Assembly (NCBI GenBank): GCA_032128395.1
Contig: JAQBGV010000237.1
Coordinates: 14,764-78,763 of the forward strand
Direction: 5' to 3'
Length of the DNA: 64,000 bases
Origin: JAQBGV01 sp032128395
GTDB taxonomy: Bacteria; Planctomycetota; UBA8108; UBA1146
The number at the start of each line of letters is the position of its first letter. Within the stretch, counting starts at the first letter, position 1. The position numbers and the translations under genes were made by a program. Positions 44,785-53,292 of the stretch are shown here, piece after piece. Under the pieces are notes generated by a model, which saw nothing but the letters and a program-made list of their open reading frames with translations, ran no database searches and was not told the DNA's origin.

Positions 44785-45894
44785 GTGGCGGATGAGCTCG
44801 ACAGCGGCGAAAAGACCGAACCGGCCACCCCGCGGAAGCGGCAGGAGGCGAGGGAGAAGGGGCAGGTCGCGCGCAGCGGAGATCTGAACACCGCGATCGT
44901 GTTGCTCGCCGGCGCCCTGATGCTGTACTTCCTCTCCGGCACCCTCGCGACGGGGCTCTCGGGCATGATGGTCAACACCTGGGGGGGGATTTCCCGCGGG
45001 AGCATGGACATCGACTCGGTGATCGTCAGCGGGAAGTCAGGACTCCTCGGCATCCTCGCCCTTCTCGCACCGTTCGCGGCCGGACTCGTCGCCGTTTCGT
45101 TCCTCGCGAACGTGATGCAGGTGGGGTTCCGGGTCAGCTGGAAGCCGCTCGAACTCGACCTCACGAAACTCGATCCGGTGCGCGGGGCGAAGCGGATCGT
45201 CTCGCGGCGGGGACTGATCCGGCTCATCTTCGGCCTGGTGAAGCTCACCATCGTCGGATGGATCCTCTACGACGGTTACTGCACGCTGCTCCTCGAGCCG
45301 AACGACCGACAACTCGCGGGGCTTCTGAGCTCCACCGTCCCGGGGGCGTGGGACTACTCGGTCGCCGAGCTCCTCCGGGTCGCCTTGCGCGCTGGGATCG
45401 CACTGCTCGTGCTCGCGATCCTCGACTTCGGATTCCAGCGCTTTCAGCACGAAGTCGATCTGCGGATGACGAAGCAAGAAGTCCGGGAGGAGATGAAGCG
45501 CCTCGAGGGAGATCCGAAGGTGAAAGAGCGTCGTCGTCGGATCCAGCATCGGCTCGCACTTCAGCGGATGATGCAGGATGTCCCGACCGCCGATGTGGTC
45601 GTCACCAACCCGACCCACTACGCATGCGCACTGCGCTACGACGAGGAGTCGATGGTCGCCCCCCGGCTCGTCGCCAAGGGTCAGGACCACCTCGCCCACC
45701 GGATCCGCGAGCTCGCAGTCGCGCACGGAGTCCCCATCGTCGAGGAGCCATCTCTCGCGCGTTCGATCCACCGATCGACCGAGATCGGCGAGGAAATCCC
45801 CCCCGACCTCTATCAACCGGTCGCCGAGGTCCTCTCCTATGTCTACCGAACCGGCGGCCGATCCCAGGCCCTGGCGGGGAGGAGTGACCGATGA
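44785..45894 (+). CDS. flhB: Flagellar export switch protein FlhB
   Basis: A 369-residue protein: the N-terminal KTEPATPRKRQEAREKGQVA signature, four membrane segments, and a cytoplasmic domain with the self-cleavage site NPTH at 275-278 followed by YACALRYD. Cleavage there switches export from hook to filament substrates under FliK control. GTG 44785 lies 6 bases after fliR. It overlaps flhA by 4 bases. Confidence 0.97.
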   Translation: MADELDSGEKTEPATPRKRQEAREKGQVARSGDLNTAIVLLAGALMLYFLSGTLATGLSGMMVNTWGGISRGSMDIDSVIVSGKSGLLGILALLAPFAAGLVAVSFLANVMQVGFRVSWKPLELDLTKLDPVRGAKRIVSRRGLIRLIFGLVKLTIVGWILYDGYCTLLLEPNDRQLAGLLSSTVPGAWDYSVAELLRVALRAGIALLVLAILDFGFQRFQHEVDLRMTKQEVREEMKRLEGDPKVKERRRRIQHRLALQRMMQDVPTADVVVTNPTHYACALRYDEESMVAPRLVAKGQDHLAHRIRELAVAHGVPIVEEPSLARSIHRSTEIGEEIPPDLYQPVAEVLSYVYRTGGRSQALAGRSDR

Positions 45895-47972
45895 ACGATC
45901 GTGTTGCGGCCTGGATCGGACCGATCGGTAGGAACCGCGATCTGGTCCTGGTCTTCGCCCTGATCGGCATCTTGGTAGCGATCATCGTGCCGATGCCGAC
46001 GTCGGTGATGGATGTGCTCCTCTCGGTGAACATCACCTTCTCGGTCCTGATCCTCCTGACGACGATCTACGTCAAGCAAGCCCTCGACTTCTCCGTGTTC
46101 CCGTCACTCCTCCTCATCACCACCCTCTACCGGCTCGCGCTCAACATCGCCTCCACCCGACTGATCCTGAGCGAAGCTGGCACCGAGAAGACGCATGCCG
46201 CGGGGCAGGTGATCCACGTCTTCGGGGGGGTCGTGACCGGATCGAATCCGGTGGTCGGGTTCATCATCTTCGTGGTGCTCGTGGTGATCCAATTCGTCGT
46301 GATCACCAAGGGTGCCTCGCGCATCGCCGAAGTTGCCGCCCGGTTCACGCTCGACAAGATGCCGGGGCAGCAGCTCTCGATCGACGCCGACCTCAACGCG
46401 GGGATGATCGACGAGCAGACCGCGAAGGTCCGTCGTGACCGGATCAACCAAGAGGCGGACTTCTACGGCGCGATGGACGGTGCGAGCAAGTTCGTGCGTG
46501 GCGATGCGATCGCGGGGATCGTCATCACTCTGATCAACATCGTCGGCGGTCTGGTGATCGGCATGACGATGAACGGGTGGGGATTCGGGGAGTCGATCGA
46601 GACCTTCACCCTGCTGACGATCGGGGACGGCCTCGTCAGTCAGATCCCGGCGCTCGTCATCTCGATCTCGGCGGGCCTGATCGTCACCCGCAGCTCCACC
46701 CCCTCGAACCTCGGGGCGGATCTGGTATCCCAGCTCTTCTCCAATCAACGGGCGATCGTCATCACTGCGATCTTCCTGCTCCTCCTCGTGCCGGTGGGAC
46801 TCCCCTGGTGGGTGCTCCTCCTCGGTGCGTTGATCCTCAGCGCCATCGCCTGGTCGATGCGCCAGGAAGAGGGGCGGATCGCCCTCGAGCGTGAGGAGGA
46901 AGGAGCTGCGCCGTCGACGACCGCTCCCGATCCACGGAGCGTGGCCCTCCCGGTGGTCGATCCACTCGAACTGGAGGTCGGGTACGGGCTCGTCACCTTC
47001 GTGGATCCCGGGGATGGAGGAGGACTGCTCCACCGCGTCTCCCTGATCCGAGAACAGCTCGCGGGGGAACTCGGCCTGGTCATCCCGCCGGTGCGGATCC
47101 GCGACAACATGCAGCTCAAACCGGGGGACTATCAGATCAAGTTGCGGGGCGAGACGATCGGGAAGGGGACGGTACTCCTCGACCATTGGCTCGCGATGGA
47201 CTCGGGACTCGGGCTCGAGCCCATCGATGGGGTCCCGACCCGGGAGCCTGCGTTCGGCATCGAGGCCCAGTGGATCCGCGAAGAGCACAAGGGGCGGGCG
47301 GAGGCGCTCGGCTACACCGTGGTCGACCTGGTCAGCGTCCTCGCTACCCATCTGACCGAACTTATCCGCGAACACGCCTCCGAGCTTCTGACCCGGGAGG
47401 AGGTCAACCGACTCGTCGAGCGAACCCAGGAGGAATCGCCGGCGGTGGTCAAGGAAGTGGTTCCGGACCTCCTCAAGGTCGGGCAGGTGCAGAAGGTCCT
47501 CCAGACCCTCCTGCGCGAGAAAGTGCCGATTCGCGACCTCGAGGCGATTCTCGAGGCCCTCGCCGACTGGGCGCCGCGAACCCAGGATCCGGAGGTGTTG
47601 ACCGAATACGTCCGCCATGCGCTCGCGCGGACGATCTGTCGCCAGCACACAGAATCGGACGGACGACTGCATGTGATCACCCTAGACCCGCAGCTCGAGG
47701 AGTACATCGGCGCCGCCGTCGAACACGGCGAGCGGGGGAGTTTCCTGCGGCTGAGCCCGGAGATGGCGGAACCGATCACTCGATCGGTCACCCGCGTGCT
47801 CGAGCGATTGGTCGGCGGCGGGCACCCCCCTGTGGTGCTCACGTCCCCGCCAATTCGCCTCCAGGTGCGACGTCTGCTCGAAAACGCGGTGCCCGGGGTC
47901 GTGGTTCTCTCGTACAATGAGGTCGCTCGCGGAGTCGCTGTCGAATCCGCGGGTGTCGCCCGGGTGGACTGA
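45891..47972 (+). CDS. flhA: Flagellar export apparatus protein FlhA
   Basis: A 693-residue protein with eight membrane segments in the first ~320 residues and the large cytoplasmic export domain. The FHIPEP-family signature is present (LLLITTLYRLALNIASTRLI), as is the FHIPEP loop KMPGQQLSIDADLNAGMID, and the C domain has HRVSLIREQLAGELGLVIPP. It forms the nonameric docking ring for chaperone-substrate complexes. Normal size. Its stop overlaps the start of flhF. Confidence 0.97.
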   Translation: MNDRVAAWIGPIGRNRDLVLVFALIGILVAIIVPMPTSVMDVLLSVNITFSVLILLTTIYVKQALDFSVFPSLLLITTLYRLALNIASTRLILSEAGTEKTHAAGQVIHVFGGVVTGSNPVVGFIIFVVLVVIQFVVITKGASRIAEVAARFTLDKMPGQQLSIDADLNAGMIDEQTAKVRRDRINQEADFYGAMDGASKFVRGDAIAGIVITLINIVGGLVIGMTMNGWGFGESIETFTLLTIGDGLVSQIPALVISISAGLIVTRSSTPSNLGADLVSQLFSNQRAIVITAIFLLLLVPVGLPWWVLLLGALILSAIAWSMRQEEGRIALEREEEGAAPSTTAPDPRSVALPVVDPLELEVGYGLVTFVDPGDGGGLLHRVSLIREQLAGELGLVIPPVRIRDNMQLKPGDYQIKLRGETIGKGTVLLDHWLAMDSGLGLEPIDGVPTREPAFGIEAQWIREEHKGRAEALGYTVVDLVSVLATHLTELIREHASELLTREEVNRLVERTQEESPAVVKEVVPDLLKVGQVQKVLQTLLREKVPIRDLEAILEALADWAPRTQDPEVLTEYVRHALARTICRQHTESDGRLHVITLDPQLEEYIGAAVEHGERGSFLRLSPEMAEPITRSVTRVLERLVGGGHPPVVLTSPPIRLQVRRLLENAVPGVVVLSYNEVARGVAVESAGVARVD

Positions 47973-49609
47973 TGGTGTTCACTCCGTGGGGGACGAGTCC
48001 CGCCTCCGAGCGCGAGGTGGGGACCGGGGAAGAGGGAGAGACGCGCGTGACCGACGGCCTCGACCGAGGCGATCGGCGCGACCGAGGACCGTTCCGGGGA
48101 ACCGGTTGGACCGGCCCCGACGGTACCGGTCCATCCGAAGTGGACCCGCCGGAGAGCGGCTACCCCTCCGTGGAGGGATCACCCGCCGGCGAGGGCCAGA
48201 GATCTCTCTCTAGAGAGAGCCGGGCTTCTCACCCCGGAGAGGGCTTGGGTCTCGTCCGCGTCGAGGCCACCACCTACAGCGAGGCGCTCCGCGACATTCG
48301 GACTCGCTATGGCGATGCGGTCCGAATCGTCCACACCCGCGTCATCCGTCGTAAGGGAATGCTCGGCGTTCTCGGTGCGACCGGCGTCGAGGTGTACGTC
48401 ACCGGACGGAGCGAGTACGAGGAGTGGCGTCGCCGCCCGCCGGAGGAGTTCGCGGAGGGCAACGCTTCGGGACCGGCGCAGTCACCAGCACCCGCTCCGC
48501 CGCCACGCCGCATCGAGCCTTCGCACTGGACATCCTCCACGCGCCAGAGTCCGCAAGCCCCGGGCGATTTCGGACGAGCGTCGGATCCGCCCGAAGTTCT
48601 CGCCGCGCTCGAGCGCCTCTCTCAGAGGATCGGGCACGTGATGGCCGAGCGTGCCCATCGAGCGAACTCTGCGATCGGGGCTGCCCCGCCGAAGACCCCA
48701 CCTTCTTCGGTGGAGGCATCGAGGGCACGCCCCGCAACTCCAGCCGTGATTCCCACCGGCCCCCTCGCCGGGATGCCCACGAGCGCGGGAGCACCCCACG
48801 GAAACCACCCCGTCGTCATCGCGGCGAAGCGATTGCTCGAGGAGGGGGGATTCTCTCCGTCGATCTCTTCCGAGTTGCTCTCGAAACTGTCGCGCCGGCA
48901 ACTCCCGACCCTCTCGGGAGAAGTGCGGGAGTGCCGCGAGCTTGCCCGATTGCAGCTTCGGGAACTCGTGCGCCCGAAACTCCCCCCGGCGCGCCCGATC
49001 CCACGTCCCTCGACTTCGGGTCGGCGGCGCGTCGTGGCCCTCGTCGGTCCGACCGGGGTCGGAAAGACGACGACCCTCGCGAAGCTCGGAGCGCTCTTCC
49101 GGATCCGGGAACAGGCGCGCGTCGCGTTCATCACCCTCGACACCTACAGAATCGGAGCCGTCGACCAGTTGCGCCGCTACGCGGACATCATCCAAGTGCC
49201 ACTCGAGGTCGTCTCGGCGGGAAGCGGACTTCCCGAAGCGCTCGAGCGGGTTCGCGAGGCCGACCTCGTCCTCGTCGATACCGCCGGCCGTAGCCAGAAG
49301 GACGCGGATCGGATCGGTGAGCTCCGCGAGATGCTCGGAGGGGTCGCCGATCTCGAAGTGCACCTCTGTCTCGCCCTCAGCGCCGCCCCCGAAGCGATCA
49401 TCGCCGCCGCGGAGAACTTCCGTTCGGTCGGCTACAGCCGGATTCTCATCACGAAGCTCGATGAGGCCTACCGACACGGAGTCCTCCTCGATCTCTTCGC
49501 CACCGCGATGACCCCAATCAGCTACGTCACATGCGGGCAGGAGGTCCCCGACGATATCGGCCCTGCCACGCCGGAGCGCCTCGAAGACCTGCTCCTGGGA
49601 GAGTCGTGA
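47972..49609 (+). CDS. flhF: Flagellar placement SRP-like GTPase FlhF
   Basis: A 545-residue protein with an unusually long low-complexity N-terminus (~85 residues, Glu/Gly/Arg-rich), the FlhF basic domain (ATTYSEALRDIRTRYGDAVR), a Pro/Ala linker and the NG GTPase domain: G1 GPTGVGKTTT near 358, ITLDTYRIGAVDQLRRYADI, G3 VDTAGRSQKD and G4 TKLDEA. FlhF sets flagellar location and number with FlhG. ATG 47972 overlaps the flhA stop (TGATG). A start later in the frame would remove the low-complexity tail, but no better ribosome site is seen. Confidence 0.94.
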   Translation: MVFTPWGTSPASEREVGTGEEGETRVTDGLDRGDRRDRGPFRGTGWTGPDGTGPSEVDPPESGYPSVEGSPAGEGQRSLSRESRASHPGEGLGLVRVEATTYSEALRDIRTRYGDAVRIVHTRVIRRKGMLGVLGATGVEVYVTGRSEYEEWRRRPPEEFAEGNASGPAQSPAPAPPPRRIEPSHWTSSTRQSPQAPGDFGRASDPPEVLAALERLSQRIGHVMAERAHRANSAIGAAPPKTPPSSVEASRARPATPAVIPTGPLAGMPTSAGAPHGNHPVVIAAKRLLEEGGFSPSISSELLSKLSRRQLPTLSGEVRECRELARLQLRELVRPKLPPARPIPRPSTSGRRRVVALVGPTGVGKTTTLAKLGALFRIREQARVAFITLDTYRIGAVDQLRRYADIIQVPLEVVSAGSGLPEALERVREADLVLVDTAGRSQKDADRIGELREMLGGVADLEVHLCLALSAAPEAIIAAAENFRSVGYSRILITKLDEAYRHGVLLDLFATAMTPISYVTCGQEVPDDIGPATPERLEDLLLGES

Positions 49610-50502
49610 TGGATCAGGCGAGTAAGCTCCGACAGTTGGTGCGGCAGGAGAACGGGTCCCCGGGACGGCGGGCCCGCGTGATCGCCGTCACCAGTGGCAA
49701 GGGAGGGGTCGGCAAGAGCAATCTGTCGGTGTCGCTCTCTCTCGCCGCGGCTTCGATGGGGCGCGATGTGGTGCTCATCGACTGCGATCTCGGGCTGGCG
49801 AACGTCGACGTGCTTCTCGACCTCCAGGTGAGACACAATCTGTCCCACTTGGTCAGCGGCGAGGTTGGTCTGAATGACGTGCTGATCCCGGCTCCCGGTG
49901 GTCTGCGAGTGCTCCCGGGAGCGGCGGGGGTAAGCCAGATGGCGGACCTCTCCGACGTCGAGCAGCGGATCCTCTTCGACGCGCTCGAGACGTTGGTCGG
50001 GAGCACTGAGCTGATCGTCCTCGACACCGGGGCAGGAATCTCCCGCCGGGTCGTGGAGTTCTGCCTCGCCAGCGGTGAGGTGGTCGTGGTCACGACTCCT
50101 GAACCGACCGCGATCGCCGACGCGTACGCGATGATCAAGGTCCTCGGGCAGTCCGATCCGAGTCTTCGGATCTGGCTCATCGTCAACATGGCGAACCACC
50201 GTGGGGAGGCGGAGCAGATCCTCGAACGGATCATGCTTCTCACCCGCCGGTTCATGGGACTCGAGGTGGAGCGGGCCGGATATGTGCTCTCCGACCCGCG
50301 GGTCCCGCACGCGGTGCGGCGACGGCTTCCCTTCTCCCTGGCCTATCCGAGTTGCCACGCCGCGGTGTGTGTCGCCGAGGTAGCGCGCACCCTCGGCTTC
50401 GGCCACTCCCGCGAGGTCGGGGGCGGGGAGGGCTTCCTCCGCCGCATGCGGACGCTTTGGTCCGGGACCGACCGGGTGACGACCGGAGGGCCGCCGCGAT
50501 GA
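49609..50502 (+). CDS. flhG: MinD-like ATPase FlhG
   Basis: A 297-residue ParA/MinD-type ATPase. The N-terminus MDQASKLRQLV carries the DQAxxLR motif that activates FlhF's GTPase, followed by the deviant Walker A KGGVGKS at 31-37, then LIDCDLGLANVDVLL and VLDTGAGIS. It limits flagellar number together with FlhF. ATG 49609 is coupled to flhF (TGATG), preceded by an in-frame GTG. Confidence 0.95.
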   Translation: MDQASKLRQLVRQENGSPGRRARVIAVTSGKGGVGKSNLSVSLSLAAASMGRDVVLIDCDLGLANVDVLLDLQVRHNLSHLVSGEVGLNDVLIPAPGGLRVLPGAAGVSQMADLSDVEQRILFDALETLVGSTELIVLDTGAGISRRVVEFCLASGEVVVVTTPEPTAIADAYAMIKVLGQSDPSLRIWLIVNMANHRGEAEQILERIMLLTRRFMGLEVERAGYVLSDPRVPHAVRRRLPFSLAYPSCHAAVCVAEVARTLGFGHSREVGGGEGFLRRMRTLWSGTDRVTTGGPPR

Positions 50503-50828
50503 GAAGTGCTGCAATCTTTGCGATGTTCGGCTTTGTCGCGGCGCTGGTACAGGCGCTCGGACAGGAGCAATCCCTCGACGAGACCCTCCGCTCCGGATTC
50601 GGCTGGGCGATCGGTTTCGGGGTGTTGGGGTGGGGAATCGGCCGGGTGGCCCGGGCGATCGCCAGGGAGGCACTTCCTCGAAAGCCGACGGGGAGAGGTG
50701 CCATTCCGACCGAAGAAGGAAACATGGAACGAGCCTGGGTTCGACCGAACTCCAGACTGGGGGAGATCACGCCGCCCCCTGATGGATCCGGAAGCCGCAA
50801 GCGAGAGCAAGACACACAAGCGGTCTGA
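50499..50828 (+). CDS. Small membrane protein between flhG and fliA
   Basis: A 109-residue protein with two adjacent hydrophobic segments (AAIFAMFGFVAALVQALG and FGWAIGFGVLGWGIGRVA) and a polar, probably disordered C-terminus. I do not recognise a family. ATG 50499 overlaps the flhG stop by 4 bases, so it is translated with the flagellar genes, and small open frames at this position before fliA occur in other flagellar operons. Its role is unknown. Confidence 0.65.
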   Translation: MRSAAIFAMFGFVAALVQALGQEQSLDETLRSGFGWAIGFGVLGWGIGRVARAIAREALPRKPTGRGAIPTEEGNMERAWVRPNSRLGEITPPPDGSGSRKREQDTQAV

Positions 50829-50859
50829 CGCGGCAGCGCCTAGGTGATGGGAGGTCCAC

Positions 50860-51702
50860 TTGCCGGTTCGTACGAAGAAGACGGGGAAGAAGTTCGATTC
50901 GACGAAGCATCGTCTTTACAGGAAGACGCGGATCGATGATCCCGAACTCGAAGCCGTTTGGCTCGAGTACAAGGATCACGGGGGTGAGGCGCTCCGAAAT
51001 CGCCTGGTCGAACAGTACCTCGCACTGGTGCGGTACATCGCGGAGCGGATCCTGATCAAGCTTCCGCAGAACGTCGAGGTGGAGGACCTCTACAGCGCCG
51101 GGATCTTTGGGTTGATGGATGCGATCGATGGGTACGATCTCGAGCGGGGAGTGAAGTTCGAGACCTACTGCACGACGCGGATCCGCGGGGCGATCCTCGA
51201 CTCGCTCCGTGCCCTCGACTGGGTCCCCCGGATCGTTCGCAACAAGGCTCATCGGATCGACGCCACCTGGCGCACGCTCGAGGTCGAGCTCGGGAGGACT
51301 CCGACCGATCTCGAGATGGCCGAGCATCTCGAACTCTCCCTCGATGAGTACGAGGGGATGCTCCGCGAGGCGAGCGCGGTGACGATGGTGTCGCTCACCG
51401 AGCAGTCCTCCGACGACGGGGACTCGAAGTCGCTCCGCAAGATCGACATCCTCGAGGACAAGCGCGGAGTTCTCCCCGAGGACGAGGTCCTCAAGAAGGA
51501 GATCACCGAGTTCATCACGAAGTATCTCTCCCGCAAGGAGCGGTTGATCGTGGTCCTCTACTACTTCGAGGACCTGACGATGCGCGAGATCGGCTCGGCC
51601 CTCGACCTCTCGGAATCGCGGGTCTGCCAGCTGCACTCGAGAATCGTGATGCGGCTCCGGAACCAGCTCAGCAAATATCAGGGCGACCTGGTCCGCGAGT
51701 AG
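50860..51702 (+). CDS. fliA: RNA polymerase sigma-28 factor FliA
   Basis: A 280-residue sigma factor lacking region 1. Region 2 (DLYSAGIFGLMDAIDGYDL, then KFETYCTTRIRGAILDSLR, the FliA/WhiG signature), region 3 (VPRIVRNKAHRIDATWRTLE) and region 4 (LTMREIGSALDLSESRVCQLHSRI) are all visible. It should transcribe late genes such as flagellin and chemotaxis genes, which are not in this window. TTG 50860 follows GGGAGG by six bases. It closes the operon; no flgM is seen. Confidence 0.95.
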   Translation: MPVRTKKTGKKFDSTKHRLYRKTRIDDPELEAVWLEYKDHGGEALRNRLVEQYLALVRYIAERILIKLPQNVEVEDLYSAGIFGLMDAIDGYDLERGVKFETYCTTRIRGAILDSLRALDWVPRIVRNKAHRIDATWRTLEVELGRTPTDLEMAEHLELSLDEYEGMLREASAVTMVSLTEQSSDDGDSKSLRKIDILEDKRGVLPEDEVLKKEITEFITKYLSRKERLIVVLYYFEDLTMREIGSALDLSESRVCQLHSRIVMRLRNQLSKYQGDLVRE

Positions 51703-51711
51703 GATGGGGGG

Positions 51712-51730
51712 GGACCGCCGATGGCGGTCC
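51712..51730 (+). terminator. Hairpin after fliA
   Basis: A perfect 8-bp stem GGACCGCC/GGCGGTCC with a 3-base loop starts 10 bases after the fliA stop. No clear T run follows, so termination may need help or rely on the larger structure just downstream. Confidence 0.5.
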
Positions 51731-51741
51731 GTCTGCCGCAC

Positions 51742-51807
51742 TTCGGGGTGGAACTCGATCCTCGATGACCCCATGAGGGGTCACCTGCGGTCGAGTTCCG
51801 CCCCGAA
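51742..51807. promoter_or_regulatory. Nested hairpin structure upstream of lysA
   Basis: A 17-base outer stem (51742-51758 with 51791-51807, beginning TTCGGGG and ending CCCCGAA; one G-U pair in RNA) encloses an inner hairpin GACCCC-ATGA-GGGGTC (51767-51782). The pairing is nearly perfect over 34 bases, far beyond chance. It sits between fliA and lysA (67 bases before lysA) and could be a bidirectional terminator or a leader RNA. It is too short and lacks the elements of the lysine riboswitch. Confidence 0.7.
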
Positions 51808-51874
51808 ACACTCGGGCGGTCCACCCTCGACGCTCTGGATGCGGGAAACCCGACCATCCGGCTAGAATCACCCC

Positions 51875-53128
51875 ATGGATCACTTCGAATACCGCGGCGG
51901 CGAGCTGTTCTGCGATGGCGTTTCCGCCGCCGAGCTCATCGAGCACTACGGCACACCGCTCTACGTCTACTCCGCAGAGACGATCCGGCACCACTTCCGA
52001 CAGGTCGATGAGGCCTTTACCGCGGTCGGCCTCCCGCCGCTGATCTGCTACTCCGTCAAGGCCTGCTCGAACTTGTCGATCCTGAGACTCCTCGAGGAAT
52101 CGGGGTCGGGGTTCGACGTCGTGTCCGGCGGTGAGCTCCGTCGCGTCCTCGAGGCGGGGGGGGATCCAGGGAAGATCGTCTACGCCGGGGTGGGGAAGAC
52201 CGAGGACGAGATCGCGCTCGCGCTCGAGACGGAGATCCGACTCTTCAACGTGGAGGCACCGAGCGAACTGCCGCGGATCGCCAGGCTCGCGCGGCAGCAC
52301 GGCCGGCGCGCAGAAGTGGCGCTGCGCCTCAACCCGGACGTCGACCCCGGGACCCACCGCTACATCACGACCGGCAAGCGCGAGAACAAGTTCGGGATCG
52401 ATCGTGCCCGCGCCCACGCGCTGCTCTCGGATGTCGAAGGACTCGACGGGATCGAGGTGACGGGGATCCACGTCCACCTCGGATCACAGATCACTGACGT
52501 CACGCCGTACGTCCGCGGCGTCGAGACGGTGCTCGAGTTCATCGACTCGATCCCGGGACTTGCGGACCGGGTGAGGAGCCTCGACCTGGGGGGCGGCTTC
52601 GGGATCCACTACCGAGAACAGGAGGGCCTCCCCGCCCGGCAGTTCGCGGACGCGCTCGCCCCGCTCCTCTGCGAACGAGGATTCGATCTCATTCTCGAGC
52701 CGGGACGATTCATCGTCGGCAACGCGGGGATCCTCCTCACCCGAGTGATCACCGCGAAACAAGCAGGGGAGCGCGCGTTCGCGATCTGCGATGCGGGGAT
52801 GAACGACCTCCTCCGCCCCGCGCTGTACGACTCCTACCACCGAATCGAACCGATCGTCGAGCGCCCCGGCGCGCCGCTCGTGCAGACCGATGTGGTCGGT
52901 CCGATCTGCGAGTCGGGGGACTTCCTCGGCCTGGAGAGGGAATTGCCAGCGCTGGTCGAGGGGGAGTCCCTGGCGATCTTCGGCGCCGGCGCGTACGCGT
53001 TCTCGATGTCGAGCAATTACAACACGCGCCCCCGGGCCGCCGAGATCCTCGTCGAGGGGTCGACGCACCGATTGATCCGGCGGCGGGAAACCTACGACGA
53101 CCTGATCGGCCCGGAGCGGGAGATCTGA
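51875..53128 (+). CDS. lysA: Diaminopimelate decarboxylase
   Basis: A 417-residue PLP-dependent enzyme making L-lysine from meso-diaminopimelate. The PLP lysine lies in CYSVKACSN, glycine loop in LDLGGGFGIHY, the phosphate-binding EPGRFIVGNAG, the C-x-x-x-D-type substrate motif in GPICESGDFLG, and YAFSMSSNYNTRPRAAE closes the family. Length is normal. ATG 51875 lacks an obvious ribosome site. The last codons (GAG ATC TGA) are also the start of a 38-bp repeat found again at 58820. Confidence 0.96.
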   Translation: MDHFEYRGGELFCDGVSAAELIEHYGTPLYVYSAETIRHHFRQVDEAFTAVGLPPLICYSVKACSNLSILRLLEESGSGFDVVSGGELRRVLEAGGDPGKIVYAGVGKTEDEIALALETEIRLFNVEAPSELPRIARLARQHGRRAEVALRLNPDVDPGTHRYITTGKRENKFGIDRARAHALLSDVEGLDGIEVTGIHVHLGSQITDVTPYVRGVETVLEFIDSIPGLADRVRSLDLGGGFGIHYREQEGLPARQFADALAPLLCERGFDLILEPGRFIVGNAGILLTRVITAKQAGERAFAICDAGMNDLLRPALYDSYHRIEPIVERPGAPLVQTDVVGPICESGDFLGLERELPALVEGESLAIFGAGAYAFSMSSNYNTRPRAAEILVEGSTHRLIRRRETYDDLIGPEREI

Positions 53129-53157
53129 GCTTGGGTGTTCGCTGACCCCGCGTCGGG
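53120..53157 (+). repeat. 38-bp direct repeat, left copy (lysA 3' end)
   Basis: Begins GAGATCTGAGCTTGGGTG and ends GTCGGG, matching 58820-58857 at 33 of 38 positions, exactly 5700 bp apart. It covers the last two codons and stop of lysA. Confidence 0.75.
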
Positions 53158-53211
53158 AGGGCGGCGGGCCGGGCAAGGGCGGGACGGGCACGCTCTCGAT
53201 CGATGGAAAAC

Positions 53212-53234
53212 GCGCCGGCGGCTCCCGCCGGCGC
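53212..53234 (-). terminator. Intrinsic terminator of the regulator-radical SAM operon
   Basis: A perfect 10-bp stem GCGCCGGCGG/CCGCCGGCGC with a 3-base loop. On the minus strand it is followed by GTTTTCC, 58 bases after the radical SAM stop. It may also stop lysA transcription from the other side. Confidence 0.75.
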
Positions 53235-53292
53235 CTGTCCCCGGTCGTGTGGGGTGGAGCCGACACCTCCCGCCGAGCGAGGCGCGCTCCGT

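Noticed and set aside
51742..51807. Lysine riboswitch upstream of lysA
   Set aside because: The structure is a simple nested stem of 66 bases, while the lysine riboswitch is a five-helix junction more than twice as long with conserved core sequences not present here.
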